A DNA stretch of 64,000 bases from Micromonospora rhizosphaerae (lineage in GTDB: Bacteria > Actinomycetota > Actinomycetes > Mycobacteriales > Micromonosporaceae), in contig NZ_FMHV01000002.1 of NCBI RefSeq assembly GCF_900091465.1, positions 4,402,001-4,466,000 on the forward strand. The letters are read 5' to 3'. The position numbers were made by a program, and so were the translations under genes. This document shows positions 8,448-17,158 of this stretch, piece by piece. Every line of letters begins with the position of its first letter. Positions within the stretch are counted from its first letter, which is position 1. Below the pieces are notes generated by a model. That model saw only the letters and a list, made by a program, of their open reading frames with translations, had not been told where the DNA came from and made no database searches.

Positions 8448-9287
8448 TCAGCCGAGCAGACCGCTGGTGGGCAGGGGCAGGCCCGGCAGCGGTAACAGCG
8501 GCGACGGGCTGGGCGGCGGCGGAAGCGGCAGGCTGGGCAACGGAAGCAGCGGACCGCTCCCCCCGGTCGACGAGCCGCTCGGCTTCGGCTGGGACGGCTG
8601 CGGCGCGGGCGCCGTGGTACCCCCGCCCTTGCGGGTGCTGGGACTCGGCTCGGGGCCGGGGGCGGGCAGTGCGGGGGGAACGGCCGTCGGTGCGGACCTC
8701 GCCCGGGCGGCCGCGAGTTCGCGCGACAGGGTGTCGAGCTCGGCGCGCAGGCGGTCGGCGCTGGCCGGGTCGGTGATCCCGCGCAGGTCCCGCCGGGCCT
8801 GGTCGAGGAGCTGCTCCGCCTCGTCGAGGCGGCCGGCCGTCAGGGCGGCGCGAGCGCGCGCGATCGTCTGCTCGACGCCTCTCACCTCGGCCTGCTCCGG
8901 GTACAGCAGCTTGGTGAGCGACCACAGGGGACTGCTCGGCCCGGCGTTCCGGCTACCGATGCCGAGCCCGGACGCCAGGGCGACCACCGCGACGACGGCC
9001 GCGGCGAGACGCAGCGCCCAGGGCCTCGGCCGCCGACGTCGGGTCGCCGAGCGGACCGGCACCGGCGTGGGCTGGCTGCCGTCCCCGGTCGGGGCCGGGT
9101 GCCGCAGGTCGGCCGGCTCGGGTGTGCCGTCGGAGATGTCGGCGTGCCACGCCGCGAGCATGACGGCGAGGTCGTCGTCGGCGGGTGCGTCCTCCCCGCG
9201 CCCGAGCGCGTCGAGCAGCATGTCGTCCCGGGCGAGGGTGTCCAGATCCATCGCCTCGTCGCCCCTGCCCGGCGTGCGCTCACTCAT
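8448..9287 (-). CDS. rsdA: RsdA-like membrane anti-sigma factor
   Basis: 279 residues from ATG 9287 (ATGA overlap with the sigma gene). The N-terminal segment DEAMDLDTLARDDMLLDALG is the sigma-binding pattern of RsdA, the SigD anti-sigma factor of mycobacteria. One membrane helix sits at about 90-111. The outer part has a helical coiled region (residues ~125-190) and a long Pro/Ser/Gly-rich tail. Known RsdA is degraded by regulated proteolysis to release SigD; the same is inferred here from gene order and domain order. Confidence 0.75.
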   Translation of the reverse strand: MSERTPGRGDEAMDLDTLARDDMLLDALGRGEDAPADDDLAVMLAAWHADISDGTPEPADLRHPAPTGDGSQPTPVPVRSATRRRRPRPWALRLAAAVVAVVALASGLGIGSRNAGPSSPLWSLTKLLYPEQAEVRGVEQTIARARAALTAGRLDEAEQLLDQARRDLRGITDPASADRLRAELDTLSRELAAARARSAPTAVPPALPAPGPEPSPSTRKGGGTTAPAPQPSQPKPSGSSTGGSGPLLPLPSLPLPPPPSPSPLLPLPGLPLPTSGLLG

Positions 9288-9862
9288 GCCGCCACCTCGT
9301 CCAGTGCATCCCCGGCAAGGGTACGGAGCCGGGCCAGGGCACGGGACTGAGCCATCCGCACCGCCGCCGCGGTCATCCCGACGATCGTCCCCACCTCGTC
9401 GGCGGAGAGGCCCACCGCGACGCGCAGCAGGATGATCTCCCGCTGCACGTCCGGCAGCCTGTTCAGCAGCCCGGACAACCGCCGGGCCAGGTCGCTGGCG
9501 ACCGCCTGCTGCTCGGGCCCGGGAGCGCCGTCGGGCTGCTCGAGCGGGGTGTCGGTGGGGGTGACGGCCGAGTCCCGGATCGCCGCGCGCTGCGCGTCGG
9601 CCACCTTGTGCGCGGCGATGCCGTAGACGAAGGCGGTGAAGGGCGAGCCCTGCTCCCGGTAGCGGGGCAGCGCCCGCAGCACCGCGACGCACACCTCCTG
9701 GGCGACGTCGTCGGCGGTGGTGTACGCCCCGCCGATCCGGCCCAGGCGGCCCCGGCAGTACCGGACCAGGCCGGGACGTACGTCGGTGAGCAGCGTCGCG
9801 GTCGCCGCCTGGTCGCCCGCGGCGGCCCGACGGACGAGCTCTGGCTGGATCACTGTCGTCAT
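9284..9862 (-). CDS. sigD: SigD/ShbA-like RNA polymerase sigma factor
   Basis: 192 residues with sigma-70 regions 2 (TADDVAQEVCVAVLRALPRY) and 4 (RLPDVQREIILLRVAVGLSADEVG...VRMAQSRALARLR). The linker and the sequence GSPFTAFVYGIAAHKVADAQRAA are typical of SigD of Mycobacterium and ShbA of Streptomyces. The RsdA-like gene overlaps its stop. It is divergent from the mce operon across a 163-base spacer; whether it controls mce is unknown. Confidence 0.85.
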   Translation of the reverse strand: MTTVIQPELVRRAAAGDQAATATLLTDVRPGLVRYCRGRLGRIGGAYTTADDVAQEVCVAVLRALPRYREQGSPFTAFVYGIAAHKVADAQRAAIRDSAVTPTDTPLEQPDGAPGPEQQAVASDLARRLSGLLNRLPDVQREIILLRVAVGLSADEVGTIVGMTAAAVRMAQSRALARLRTLAGDALDEVAA

Positions 9863-10025
9863 GACGCTTTGCGAGACACCTTCATTACCGGCCGGTTACC
9901 GGCACGCTATCGAGACTGTCGGGTTTTGCATAGCTCGCGCTTCGTGGTGGAGGCACCGCGGAAAGTAGCTGTTGCGCTCGTCCGACCGCCTCCGATGTCC
10001 CAGGTAACAACGGAGGGAGGGGTTG

Positions 10026-11033
10026 ATGGGCGTCGAGGTGGCCGTGCGGGGACTGACCAAGTCCTTCGGTGGTCAGCCCGTGTGGTCGGACGTCACGCTG
10101 ACCCTGCCGGCCGGTGAGATATCCGTCCTGTTGGGACCCTCCGGCACGGGCAAGTCGGTGTTCCTCAAGACGCTGGTCGGCCTGCTCCGCCCCGACCGGG
10201 GCGACATCTGGATCGAGGGGCAGAACCTGCCGCGCCTGTCGGAACGGGCGCTGTACGAGGTGCGCAAGCTCTTCGGCGTGCTGTTCCAGGACGGCGCGCT
10301 GTTCGGCTCGATGAACATCTACGACAACGTGGCGTTCCCGCTGCGCGAGCACACCCGCCGGCCCGAGTCCCAGATCCGGGCCGTGGTCACCGAGAAGCTC
10401 GACATGGTGGGCCTGATCGGCGCGGAGAAGAAGCTGCCCGGCGAGATATCGGGCGGCATGCGCAAGCGGGCCGGCCTCGCCCGCGCCCTCGTGCTCGACC
10501 CGCAGATCATCCTCTTCGACGAGCCGGACTCCGGGCTGGACCCGGTCCGCACCGCCTACCTGAACCAGCTCATCATCGACCTCAACCAGCGCACCGAGGC
10601 GACCTTCCTGATCGTCACCCACGACATCAACACCGCCCGGACCGTGCCGGACAACATCGGGCTGATCTACCACGGGCACCTGGCCATGTTCGGGCCGCGG
10701 GAGATGCTGCTGTCCAGCACCGAACCCGTGGTGCGGCAGTTCCTCAACGCGCAGCGGATCGGCCCGATCGGCATGGCGGAGGAGAAGGACGCCGACGAAC
10801 TCCAGGCCGAGGCGCAGGCCGGCGTCGAACTGCCCCCGCTGCCGCCGATCCCGCTGCAGCTGCCTCCGTCGGACGGGCTGCCCCGCCGGGCCGAGCGACC
10901 AGCCGGACAGTGGTGCCGCGAGCAGGGGGTCACCCCGCCGCCGGGCTCCTTCGCCGGCCGGCCTGACGCGGAGCGCCCCACCGTCGAGCTGTCCGTCGCG
11001 GAACTGCGGCAGCACCGCGAGGTGGCCGGATGA
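10026..11033 (+). CDS. Mce-system ABC transporter ATPase (Mkl/MceG/MlaF-like)
   Basis: 335 residues from ATG 10026, preceded by GGAGGGAGGGG. Walker A GPSGTGKS (about 39-46), signature ISGGMRKRAGLARAL, Walker B IILFDEPDSGLD and the H-loop THD are present. It has the extended C-terminal tail (about 90 residues, ending in VAELRQHREVAG) usual for actinobacterial Mce ATPases. It powers lipid or sterol uptake through the YrbE permeases and the Mce proteins. First gene of an operon running to at least 21047; it overlaps yrbEA by 4 bases. Confidence 0.9.
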   Translation: MGVEVAVRGLTKSFGGQPVWSDVTLTLPAGEISVLLGPSGTGKSVFLKTLVGLLRPDRGDIWIEGQNLPRLSERALYEVRKLFGVLFQDGALFGSMNIYDNVAFPLREHTRRPESQIRAVVTEKLDMVGLIGAEKKLPGEISGGMRKRAGLARALVLDPQIILFDEPDSGLDPVRTAYLNQLIIDLNQRTEATFLIVTHDINTARTVPDNIGLIYHGHLAMFGPREMLLSSTEPVVRQFLNAQRIGPIGMAEEKDADELQAEAQAGVELPPLPPIPLQLPPSDGLPRRAERPAGQWCREQGVTPPPGSFAGRPDAERPTVELSVAELRQHREVAG

Positions 11034-11800
11034 GCGCCCCCACCACCGCCGTACGCCGATCCGGCGAGTTCTTCGCGTTCTGTCTGGACACGCTCCGCGG
11101 CCTGGGCCGCCGGCCGGTGCAGGTACGCGAGTTCGTCCAGCAGGCGTGGTTCATCAGCTCGGTGTCGATTCTCCCGGCCGCGCTGGTGTCGATCCCGTTC
11201 GGCGCGGTCATCGCGTTGCAGCTCGGCTCGCTGGTCCGGCAGCTCGGCGCGCAGTCGTTCACCGGCGCCGCCTCGGTGCTCGCGGTGGTGCGAGAGGCCG
11301 GCCCGATCGTGACAGCGCTGGTCATCGCGGGCGCGGGCGGCTCGGCGATCTGCGCCGACCTGGGCTCCCGCAAGATCCGCGAGGAGCTCGACGCGATGCA
11401 GGTCCTCGGCATCGACCCGATCCAGCGGCTGGTGGTGCCCCGGGTGCTCGCCTCGATGCTGGTCGCCGTGCTGCTCAACGGGCTGGTCAGCGTGGTCGGG
11501 GTGACCGGCGGCTACGCGTTCAACGTGGTCCTGCAGGGCGGTACGCCGGGCGCCTACCTGGCCAGCTTCCAGGCCCTCGGGCAGCTGCCTGACCTGCTGG
11601 TGGGCGAGGTCAAGGCGCTGCTGTTCGGCGCGGCCGCCGCCCTGGTGGCCTCCTACAAGGGGATGACCGCCAAGGGCGGCCCCAAGGGCGTCGGCGACGC
11701 GGTCAACCAGAGCGTAGTGATCACCTTCATGCTGCTGTTCGCGCTGAACTTCATCGTGACGGCCGTGTACTTCCAGGTCGTACCGCAGAAGGGAAGCTGA
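11030..11800 (+). CDS. yrbEA: YrbE/MlaE-family permease A
   Basis: 256 residues, MlaE family, with about five to six membrane helices. Signature stretches include VSILPAALVSIPFGAVIALQ, SFTGAASVLAVVREAGPIVT and AICADLGSRKIREELDAMQV, the last including the EExxA-like cytoplasmic loop contacting the ATPase. Starts by ATGA overlap with the ATPase gene. With the next gene it forms the heterodimeric inner-membrane channel of the Mce importer. Confidence 0.92.
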   Translation: MSAPTTAVRRSGEFFAFCLDTLRGLGRRPVQVREFVQQAWFISSVSILPAALVSIPFGAVIALQLGSLVRQLGAQSFTGAASVLAVVREAGPIVTALVIAGAGGSAICADLGSRKIREELDAMQVLGIDPIQRLVVPRVLASMLVAVLLNGLVSVVGVTGGYAFNVVLQGGTPGAYLASFQALGQLPDLLVGEVKALLFGAAAALVASYKGMTAKGGPKGVGDAVNQSVVITFMLLFALNFIVTAVYFQVVPQKGS

Positions 11801-11801
11801 C

Positions 11802-12605
11802 ATGGCCGTGCTGCGCTACCTGGACGACCTGGGCGGACAGCTCTCCTTCTATCTGCGCGCCTTCGCCTGGACGCCGCGCACCCTGAGCCGCTACAAGCGC
11901 GAGGTGATGCGGCTGCTGGCCGAGGTCAGCTTCGGCACCGGCGCGCTCGCCGTGCTCGGCGGCACCATCGGCGTCATCTGCTTCCTCACCTTCTTCACCG
12001 GCACCGAGGTCGGCCTGCAGGGCTACCAGGCCTTGAACCAGATCGGCAGCAGCGCGTTCACCGGCTTCGTCTCGGCGTACTTCAACACCCGGGAGATCTC
12101 CCCGCTGGTGGCCGCGCTGGCCCTGTCGGCGACCGTCGGCTGCGGGTTCACCGCCCAACTCGGCGCCATGCGGATCTCCGAGGAGGTCGACGCGCTCGAG
12201 GTGATGGGGGTGCCGTCGCTGCCGTTCCTGGTCACCACCCGAATGATCGCCGGCTTCATCGCGGTCATCCCGCTGTACGTGATCGGCCTGCTCTCCAGCT
12301 ACCTCGCCACCCGTACCATCGCCGTCTTCTACTTCGGCCAGTCCGCCGGCACCTACGACTACTACTTCCACCTCTTCCTGCCGCCCGTGGACGTGCTCTG
12401 GTCGTTCGGCAAGGTGCTGGTCTTCAGCGTGATCGTGGTGCTGGTGCACTGCTACTACGGCTACACCGCCACCGGTGGGCCGGCGGCCGTGGGCGTCGCC
12501 GTCGGGCGCGCCGTCCGGCTGGCCATCGTCGCGGTCAACATCGTCGACTTCTTCCTGTCGCTGGCCATCTGGGGGGCCACGACCACCGTCCGGATCGCGG
12601 GGTGA
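11802..12605 (+). CDS. yrbEB: YrbE/MlaE-family permease B
   Basis: 267 residues, second MlaE permease, one base after yrbEA. MlaE motifs: SFGTGALAVLGGTIGVICFL, GFVSAYFNTREISPLVAALAL and QLGAMRISEEVDALEVMGV. Five or more membrane segments. Partner of permease A in the inner membrane. Its stop overlaps the mceA start. Confidence 0.92.
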   Translation: MAVLRYLDDLGGQLSFYLRAFAWTPRTLSRYKREVMRLLAEVSFGTGALAVLGGTIGVICFLTFFTGTEVGLQGYQALNQIGSSAFTGFVSAYFNTREISPLVAALALSATVGCGFTAQLGAMRISEEVDALEVMGVPSLPFLVTTRMIAGFIAVIPLYVIGLLSSYLATRTIAVFYFGQSAGTYDYYFHLFLPPVDVLWSFGKVLVFSVIVVLVHCYYGYTATGGPAAVGVAVGRAVRLAIVAVNIVDFFLSLAIWGATTTVRIAG

Positions 12606-13897
12606 GCATGAGACATCGCGTCCTCGGCATCGTCTTCATCGCCGTGCTGACCGCGGCGCTGACCGCCTCGGTGCTGCAGTACCGTAAGGCGTTCACCCCG
12701 GTCGCCTGGGTCACCCTGCACGCCGACCGCGCCGGCCTGCAACTCCTCGAGGGCGCCGACGTCAAGGTACGCGGCGTCGTGGTCGGGGATGTCCGTTCCG
12801 TGCGCAGCGACGGCGGCGGCGCCGTCATCCGGCTGGCGCTCGACCCCGCCACGACCGACCGCATCCCGGCCGACGTGACCGCGCGGCTGCTGCCCAAGAC
12901 GCTCTTCGGTGAGCGGTACGTCGAACTCGTCCCACCGACCGCCGGCACCGCCGGCCCGATCCGCGACGGCGCGGTCATCAGCCAGGACCGCAGCCGTACC
13001 GCGGTGGAGCTGGAACGGGTGCTCGACCAGGCGCTGCCGCTGCTGCAGTCGATCCGACCGGATCAGCTCGCCGCCACGCTGGGCGCGATCTCCACCGCGC
13101 TGGAGGGACGCGGCGACCAGCTGGGGGCGAACCTGGCCCGGCTCGACGCGTACCTGCGGCAGCTCAACCCGGCGATGCCCGCCCTCGCCGAGGACGTCCG
13201 CAAGCTCGCCGTCGTGCTGGACGCCTACGACGCCGCGCTGCCGGACCTGCTCGCCCTGCTGCGCGACGTCACCGTCACCGCCCGCACGGTCAGCGACCAG
13301 CGGACCCAGCTCGCCGCGCTGCTCGCCGACACCACCGACACCGCCGACGTCACCCGCGCCTTCCTCGACCGGCACGGCGACCAGCTCATCCGGCTCGGCG
13401 AGGTCAGCCGCCCGGTGCTGGAACTGCTCGCCACCTACGCCCCCGAGTACCCGTGCCTGGTCAGCGGGCTGGTCGCCCTGCAACCCCGGGTCGAGGAGGT
13501 CTTCGCCGGCGGCCGGATGCACATCACCCTCGAGGTCACTCGCGACGGTGGCCCGTACGAGCGGGGACGCGACGAACCGGTCTACGGCGCCCACAACGGC
13601 CCGGACTGCCGGCGCCTGCCCCACCCGTCCGTGCCCGCCCCCGAGGTGCCGGTCAACGACGGCTACGACTACCGGGGCGCCCGTTCCCACCCCCTCCTGC
13701 CAGTGGGCGTGCCGGGCGGGCCGGCCGGCACCGCTGCCGGCTCCGCGGCGATGGGCCAGGCCGGCACCGGCGAGGAGAGCGCCCTGGTCAAGCCCCTCGT
13801 CGGCGGGCTCACCGGCACGCCGCCGGCGGAGGTGCCCGACATCGCCGTCCTGCTCTGGGGGCCGCTGCTGCGCGGAGCGGTGGTGAACGCCCGATGA
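12602..13897 (+). CDS. mceA: Mce protein A
   Basis: 431 residues from GTG 12602 (GTGA overlap); ATG 12608 is an alternative start. N-terminal membrane anchor, then the MlaD/Mce beta-barrel domain (WVTLHADRAGLQLLEGADVKVRGVVVGDV) and the long alpha-helical domain (DQLAATLGAISTALEGRGDQ...). The tail after about residue 300 carries conserved cysteines (YAPEYPCLVSG, GPDCRRLPHP). In the known mycobacterial complex, MceA-F form a periplasm-spanning needle-like lipid conduit. Confidence 0.93.
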   Translation: MSMRHRVLGIVFIAVLTAALTASVLQYRKAFTPVAWVTLHADRAGLQLLEGADVKVRGVVVGDVRSVRSDGGGAVIRLALDPATTDRIPADVTARLLPKTLFGERYVELVPPTAGTAGPIRDGAVISQDRSRTAVELERVLDQALPLLQSIRPDQLAATLGAISTALEGRGDQLGANLARLDAYLRQLNPAMPALAEDVRKLAVVLDAYDAALPDLLALLRDVTVTARTVSDQRTQLAALLADTTDTADVTRAFLDRHGDQLIRLGEVSRPVLELLATYAPEYPCLVSGLVALQPRVEEVFAGGRMHITLEVTRDGGPYERGRDEPVYGAHNGPDCRRLPHPSVPAPEVPVNDGYDYRGARSHPLLPVGVPGGPAGTAAGSAAMGQAGTGEESALVKPLVGGLTGTPPAEVPDIAVLLWGPLLRGAVVNAR

Positions 13898-14928
13898 CCG
13901 GGAAGACGACGACCTCGCTGGTCAAGCTGGTGCTCTTCGCCGCGGTGACGCTGCTGCTGACCGGCCTGCTCGCCCAGACCCTCGGCGCGTTCCCACCCGA
14001 CGGCGTCACCTACCGGGCCCGGTTCACCGACGTCACCGGACTGCTCGCCGGGGACGACGTTCGGATCGCCGGGGTCCGGGTCGGCAAGGTCAGCGACATC
14101 ACGGTGGTCGACGACCGGGTCGCCGAGGTGGCCTTCACCGTGGACCGCGACGTGCCCGTGGCCACCAGCGTCCGCGCCAAGATCCGCTACCGGAACCTGG
14201 TCGGCCAGCGGTACGTGGCGCTCACCGAGGGACCGGGGGAGGGCCGGCCGCTGCCCGCCAACGGCCTGATCCCGCTCGCGCAGACCACGCCCGCGCTCGA
14301 CCTGACCGTGCTGTTCAACGGATTCCGCCCGCTGTTCACCGCGCTGAGCCCCGACGACGTCAACAAGCTCGCCTACGAGATCATCCAGGTCCTCCAGGGT
14401 GAGGGCGGCACGATCACCAGCCTGCTGCAACGCACCGCGTCGCTGACCAACACCCTCGCCGACCGGGACGCGGTCATCGGCCGGGTCGTCACCAACCTCA
14501 ACAGCGTCCTGGCCACGCTGGCCAGCCGGGACCACGACCTGGACCAGACCATCAGCCAGTTGCAACAGTTCGTCTCCGGCCTCGCCGCCGACCGCACCGC
14601 CATCGGGGACGCTCTGGCCAACCTCGGCGAACTCACCGACGTGACCTCATCGCTGCTGCGCGAGGTGCGGCCGCCGCTGGCGGCGGACGTCCGGGCCCTG
14701 GACGACCTCGCCGGCACCCTGGACCGCAACTCCGCCGTCATCGACGGCACCCTCGGCCGGCTGCCCGAGCGGTACGAGTCGCTGACCCGGGTCGCCTCCT
14801 ACGGCTCCTGGTTCAACTTCTACCTCTGCGACTTCGACGGCCGGGTGGCCGTCGCCGGCCAGCCACCGCTCAACCCGGCCACCTTCAGCGCCCCCGCCGC
14901 CCGCTGCGCCACCGGAGGCCGCCAGTGA
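13894..14928 (+). CDS. mceB: Mce protein B
   Basis: 344 residues from ATG 13894 (ATGA overlap). One membrane anchor (VKLVLFAAVTLLLTGLLAQT), the Mce domain (YRARFTDVTGLLAGDDVRIAG) and the helical domain. The C-terminal region has the WFNFYLCDFDG motif usual for MceB. Second subunit of the six-part import needle. Confidence 0.93.
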   Translation: MTGKTTTSLVKLVLFAAVTLLLTGLLAQTLGAFPPDGVTYRARFTDVTGLLAGDDVRIAGVRVGKVSDITVVDDRVAEVAFTVDRDVPVATSVRAKIRYRNLVGQRYVALTEGPGEGRPLPANGLIPLAQTTPALDLTVLFNGFRPLFTALSPDDVNKLAYEIIQVLQGEGGTITSLLQRTASLTNTLADRDAVIGRVVTNLNSVLATLASRDHDLDQTISQLQQFVSGLAADRTAIGDALANLGELTDVTSSLLREVRPPLAADVRALDDLAGTLDRNSAVIDGTLGRLPERYESLTRVASYGSWFNFYLCDFDGRVAVAGQPPLNPATFSAPAARCATGGRQ

Positions 14929-15908
14929 AGCCCTTCCGCGAACGCAATCCGGTCGTCGTCGGCGCGATCGGACTGGTCGTGATCGTCGCCGCGCTGCTCG
15001 GCGCCTTCCAGCTCGACCGGCTGGCCGCGCTCACCGGCCGGGCCTACCAGGCCGCGTTCCACGACGCCAGCGGGCTGACCGCCGGCAACGAGGTGCGGGT
15101 GGCCGGGGTACGGGTGGGCACGGTGACCGCGGTGGACCTGGCCCGCGGCCCGGCGCCGTACGTCCGGGTGCGGTTCCGCGTCGACGACGACGGCGTACGG
15201 CTGGGCCGGGACACCGGCGCCACCATCCGGATCAAGACCGTGCTCGGTCAGAAGTACCTCGCCCTGTCACCGGCGGGAGCGGGACGGCTGCCCGAGGGCG
15301 GACAGATCCCGCTGTCCCGCACCGCCGCGCCGTTCGACGTGGTGCAGGCGGTCACCGGGCTGGCCGACACCCTGGACAAGGTCGACACCGACCAGCTCGC
15401 CCAGGCGTTCACCACCCTCTCCGCGACGTTCGCCGACACCCCCGCCAGCGTCGGCACCTCACTGACCGGGCTGTCCCGGCTGTCGAAGACCGTCGCCAGC
15501 CGGGACGCCGAGCTGCGGACCCTGCTCGCCCATGCCCGGACCGTCACCGGCGTGCTCGCCGAGCGCGACGAGGACTTCCGCAAGCTGGTCGCCGACGGCG
15601 AGAAGCTGCTCGCCGAGGTGAGCCGCCGCCGGGACGCCATCCACCAGCTGCTGGTCGGCACCAACGACCTCGCCACCCAGCTGTCCGGGCTGGTCGCCGA
15701 CAACCGCGCCCAGCTCGAACCGGCGCTGCGCAAGCTGCGCGACGTGGTCGCCGTCCTGCAACGCAACCGCGACGACCTGGAGCAGACCATCCGGCGGATG
15801 GCGCCGTTCGTCACCGCGTTCGCCAACGTGGTCGGCAACGGACGCTGGTTCGACTCGTACGTCTCGGGCCTGCTCCAGCCGTACCAGCCCACGACGGGAG
15901 GTCGCTGA
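14925..15908 (+). CDS. mceC: Mce protein C
   Basis: 327 residues from GTG 14925 (4-base overlap). Membrane anchor near 12-30, Mce domain (YQAAFHDASGLTAGNEVRVAG), long helical domain and the short tail WFDSYVSGLLQPYQPTTG. Shorter than MceA/D because the Pro-rich C-terminal extension is missing, as is common for MceC. Confidence 0.92.
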   Translation: MKPFRERNPVVVGAIGLVVIVAALLGAFQLDRLAALTGRAYQAAFHDASGLTAGNEVRVAGVRVGTVTAVDLARGPAPYVRVRFRVDDDGVRLGRDTGATIRIKTVLGQKYLALSPAGAGRLPEGGQIPLSRTAAPFDVVQAVTGLADTLDKVDTDQLAQAFTTLSATFADTPASVGTSLTGLSRLSKTVASRDAELRTLLAHARTVTGVLAERDEDFRKLVADGEKLLAEVSRRRDAIHQLLVGTNDLATQLSGLVADNRAQLEPALRKLRDVVAVLQRNRDDLEQTIRRMAPFVTAFANVVGNGRWFDSYVSGLLQPYQPTTGGR

Positions 15909-17158
15909 TGCCCGGCCCGATCCAGCGCTGGCGGCGTCCCCTCGCCGCCGCCACCGTGCTGCTGACCGCCGTCGCCGCCGGCGTGGTCCTGTGGCGCCAC
16001 GACCCGGCGCAGCGGCGGGTGGTCGCGTACTTCACCAAGGCGGTCGGGGTGTATCCCGGCTCCGACGTCCGGGTGCTCGGCGTCCGGGTCGGCGAGGTGG
16101 AGTCGGTCACCCCGCAGGGCCGAACGGTACGGGTCAGCATGCGCTACGACCCCGAGGTGGACGTTCCCGCCGACGCCCAGGCGTTGATCGTCCCGCCCAG
16201 CGTGGTCAGCGACCGGTACGTGCAGCTGACCCCGGCCTTCACCGGCGGGCCCGCGCTCCCCGACGGTGCCGAGATCCCGGTGGACCGGACCGCTGTGCCG
16301 ATGGAGATCGACGACATCTACCAGGCGCTCGACGAGTTCAATCGCACCCTCGGCCCGCAGGGCGCCAACGCCGACGGCGCGCTGTCGGATGTGGTCGCCA
16401 CCGGTCGGGCCAACCTGGAGGGCAACGGCGGCAACCTGCACGACACCCTCGACGGGTTGTCCCGCGCGCTGAGCACCCTCGCCGACGGACGGCAGGACCT
16501 GTTCGGCTCGGTGGCCAACCTGCAGCGCTTCACCACCGCGCTGGCCCGCAGCGACCAGCAGGTGCGCGCCTTCAACCAGCAGCTCGCCGATGTCGCCGAG
16601 CAACTCGCCGGCGAGCGGGACGAACTGGCCGCCGCGCTGCGCAACCTCGCCGCCGCGCTGGCCGAGGTCACCAGCTTCGTGAAGCAGAACCGGGCGGTGC
16701 TGACCTCGAACGTCGCCGCGCTGGCCGACATCACCCGCGTACTGGTCCGTCAGCAGCGGGCGGTCATCGACATCCTCGACGTGGCGCCGCTGGCCCTGAA
16801 CAACCTGAACCTGGCGTACAACTCCCGCTCCGGCACGCTGGACACCCGGGACAACCTGATGGGTCCCTACGACCCGGCCGGATTCGTCTGCTCACTGATG
16901 GTGGATCAGCTCCCGGCTGCCGAGGTGCCGGCGAAGTGCCGGGCGCTCGCGCAGACCCTGCACTCCCGCGGCCTGCCCATGACCGACCAGCTGCGCAAGC
17001 TGCTCAAGCTGCCGCCCGGCGCCCCGGCGACCGGCGGGTCCTCCCCGGGAAGACCCCCGTTCAGCTCTCCCGGTGCGCCGATCCCCGACCCGGCGCCGGG
17101 CGGCCCCGCCATCACCAGCGACCCCACCCTCGGCGGCATCCTGCGAGGCCCGGCATGA
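15908..17158 (+). CDS. mceD: Mce protein D
   Basis: 416 residues; ATG 15908 shares one base with the mceC stop. Anchor, Mce domain (VVAYFTKAVGVYPGSDVRVLG), helical domain, then a Pro/Ser/Gly-rich tail after about residue 350. LAYNSRSGTLDTRDN in the distal part is typical of MceD. Confidence 0.92.
   Translation: MPGPIQRWRRPLAAATVLLTAVAAGVVLWRHDPAQRRVVAYFTKAVGVYPGSDVRVLGVRVGEVESVTPQGRTVRVSMRYDPEVDVPADAQALIVPPSVVSDRYVQLTPAFTGGPALPDGAEIPVDRTAVPMEIDDIYQALDEFNRTLGPQGANADGALSDVVATGRANLEGNGGNLHDTLDGLSRALSTLADGRQDLFGSVANLQRFTTALARSDQQVRAFNQQLADVAEQLAGERDELAAALRNLAAALAEVTSFVKQNRAVLTSNVAALADITRVLVRQQRAVIDILDVAPLALNNLNLAYNSRSGTLDTRDNLMGPYDPAGFVCSLMVDQLPAAEVPAKCRALAQTLHSRGLPMTDQLRKLLKLPPGAPATGGSSPGRPPFSSPGAPIPDPAPGGPAITSDPTLGGILRGPA

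Noticed and set aside
10667..13690. Several long minus-strand frames across the mce operon
   Set aside because: Low-complexity, Arg/Gly/Asp-rich shadows of clear Mce and YrbE genes.
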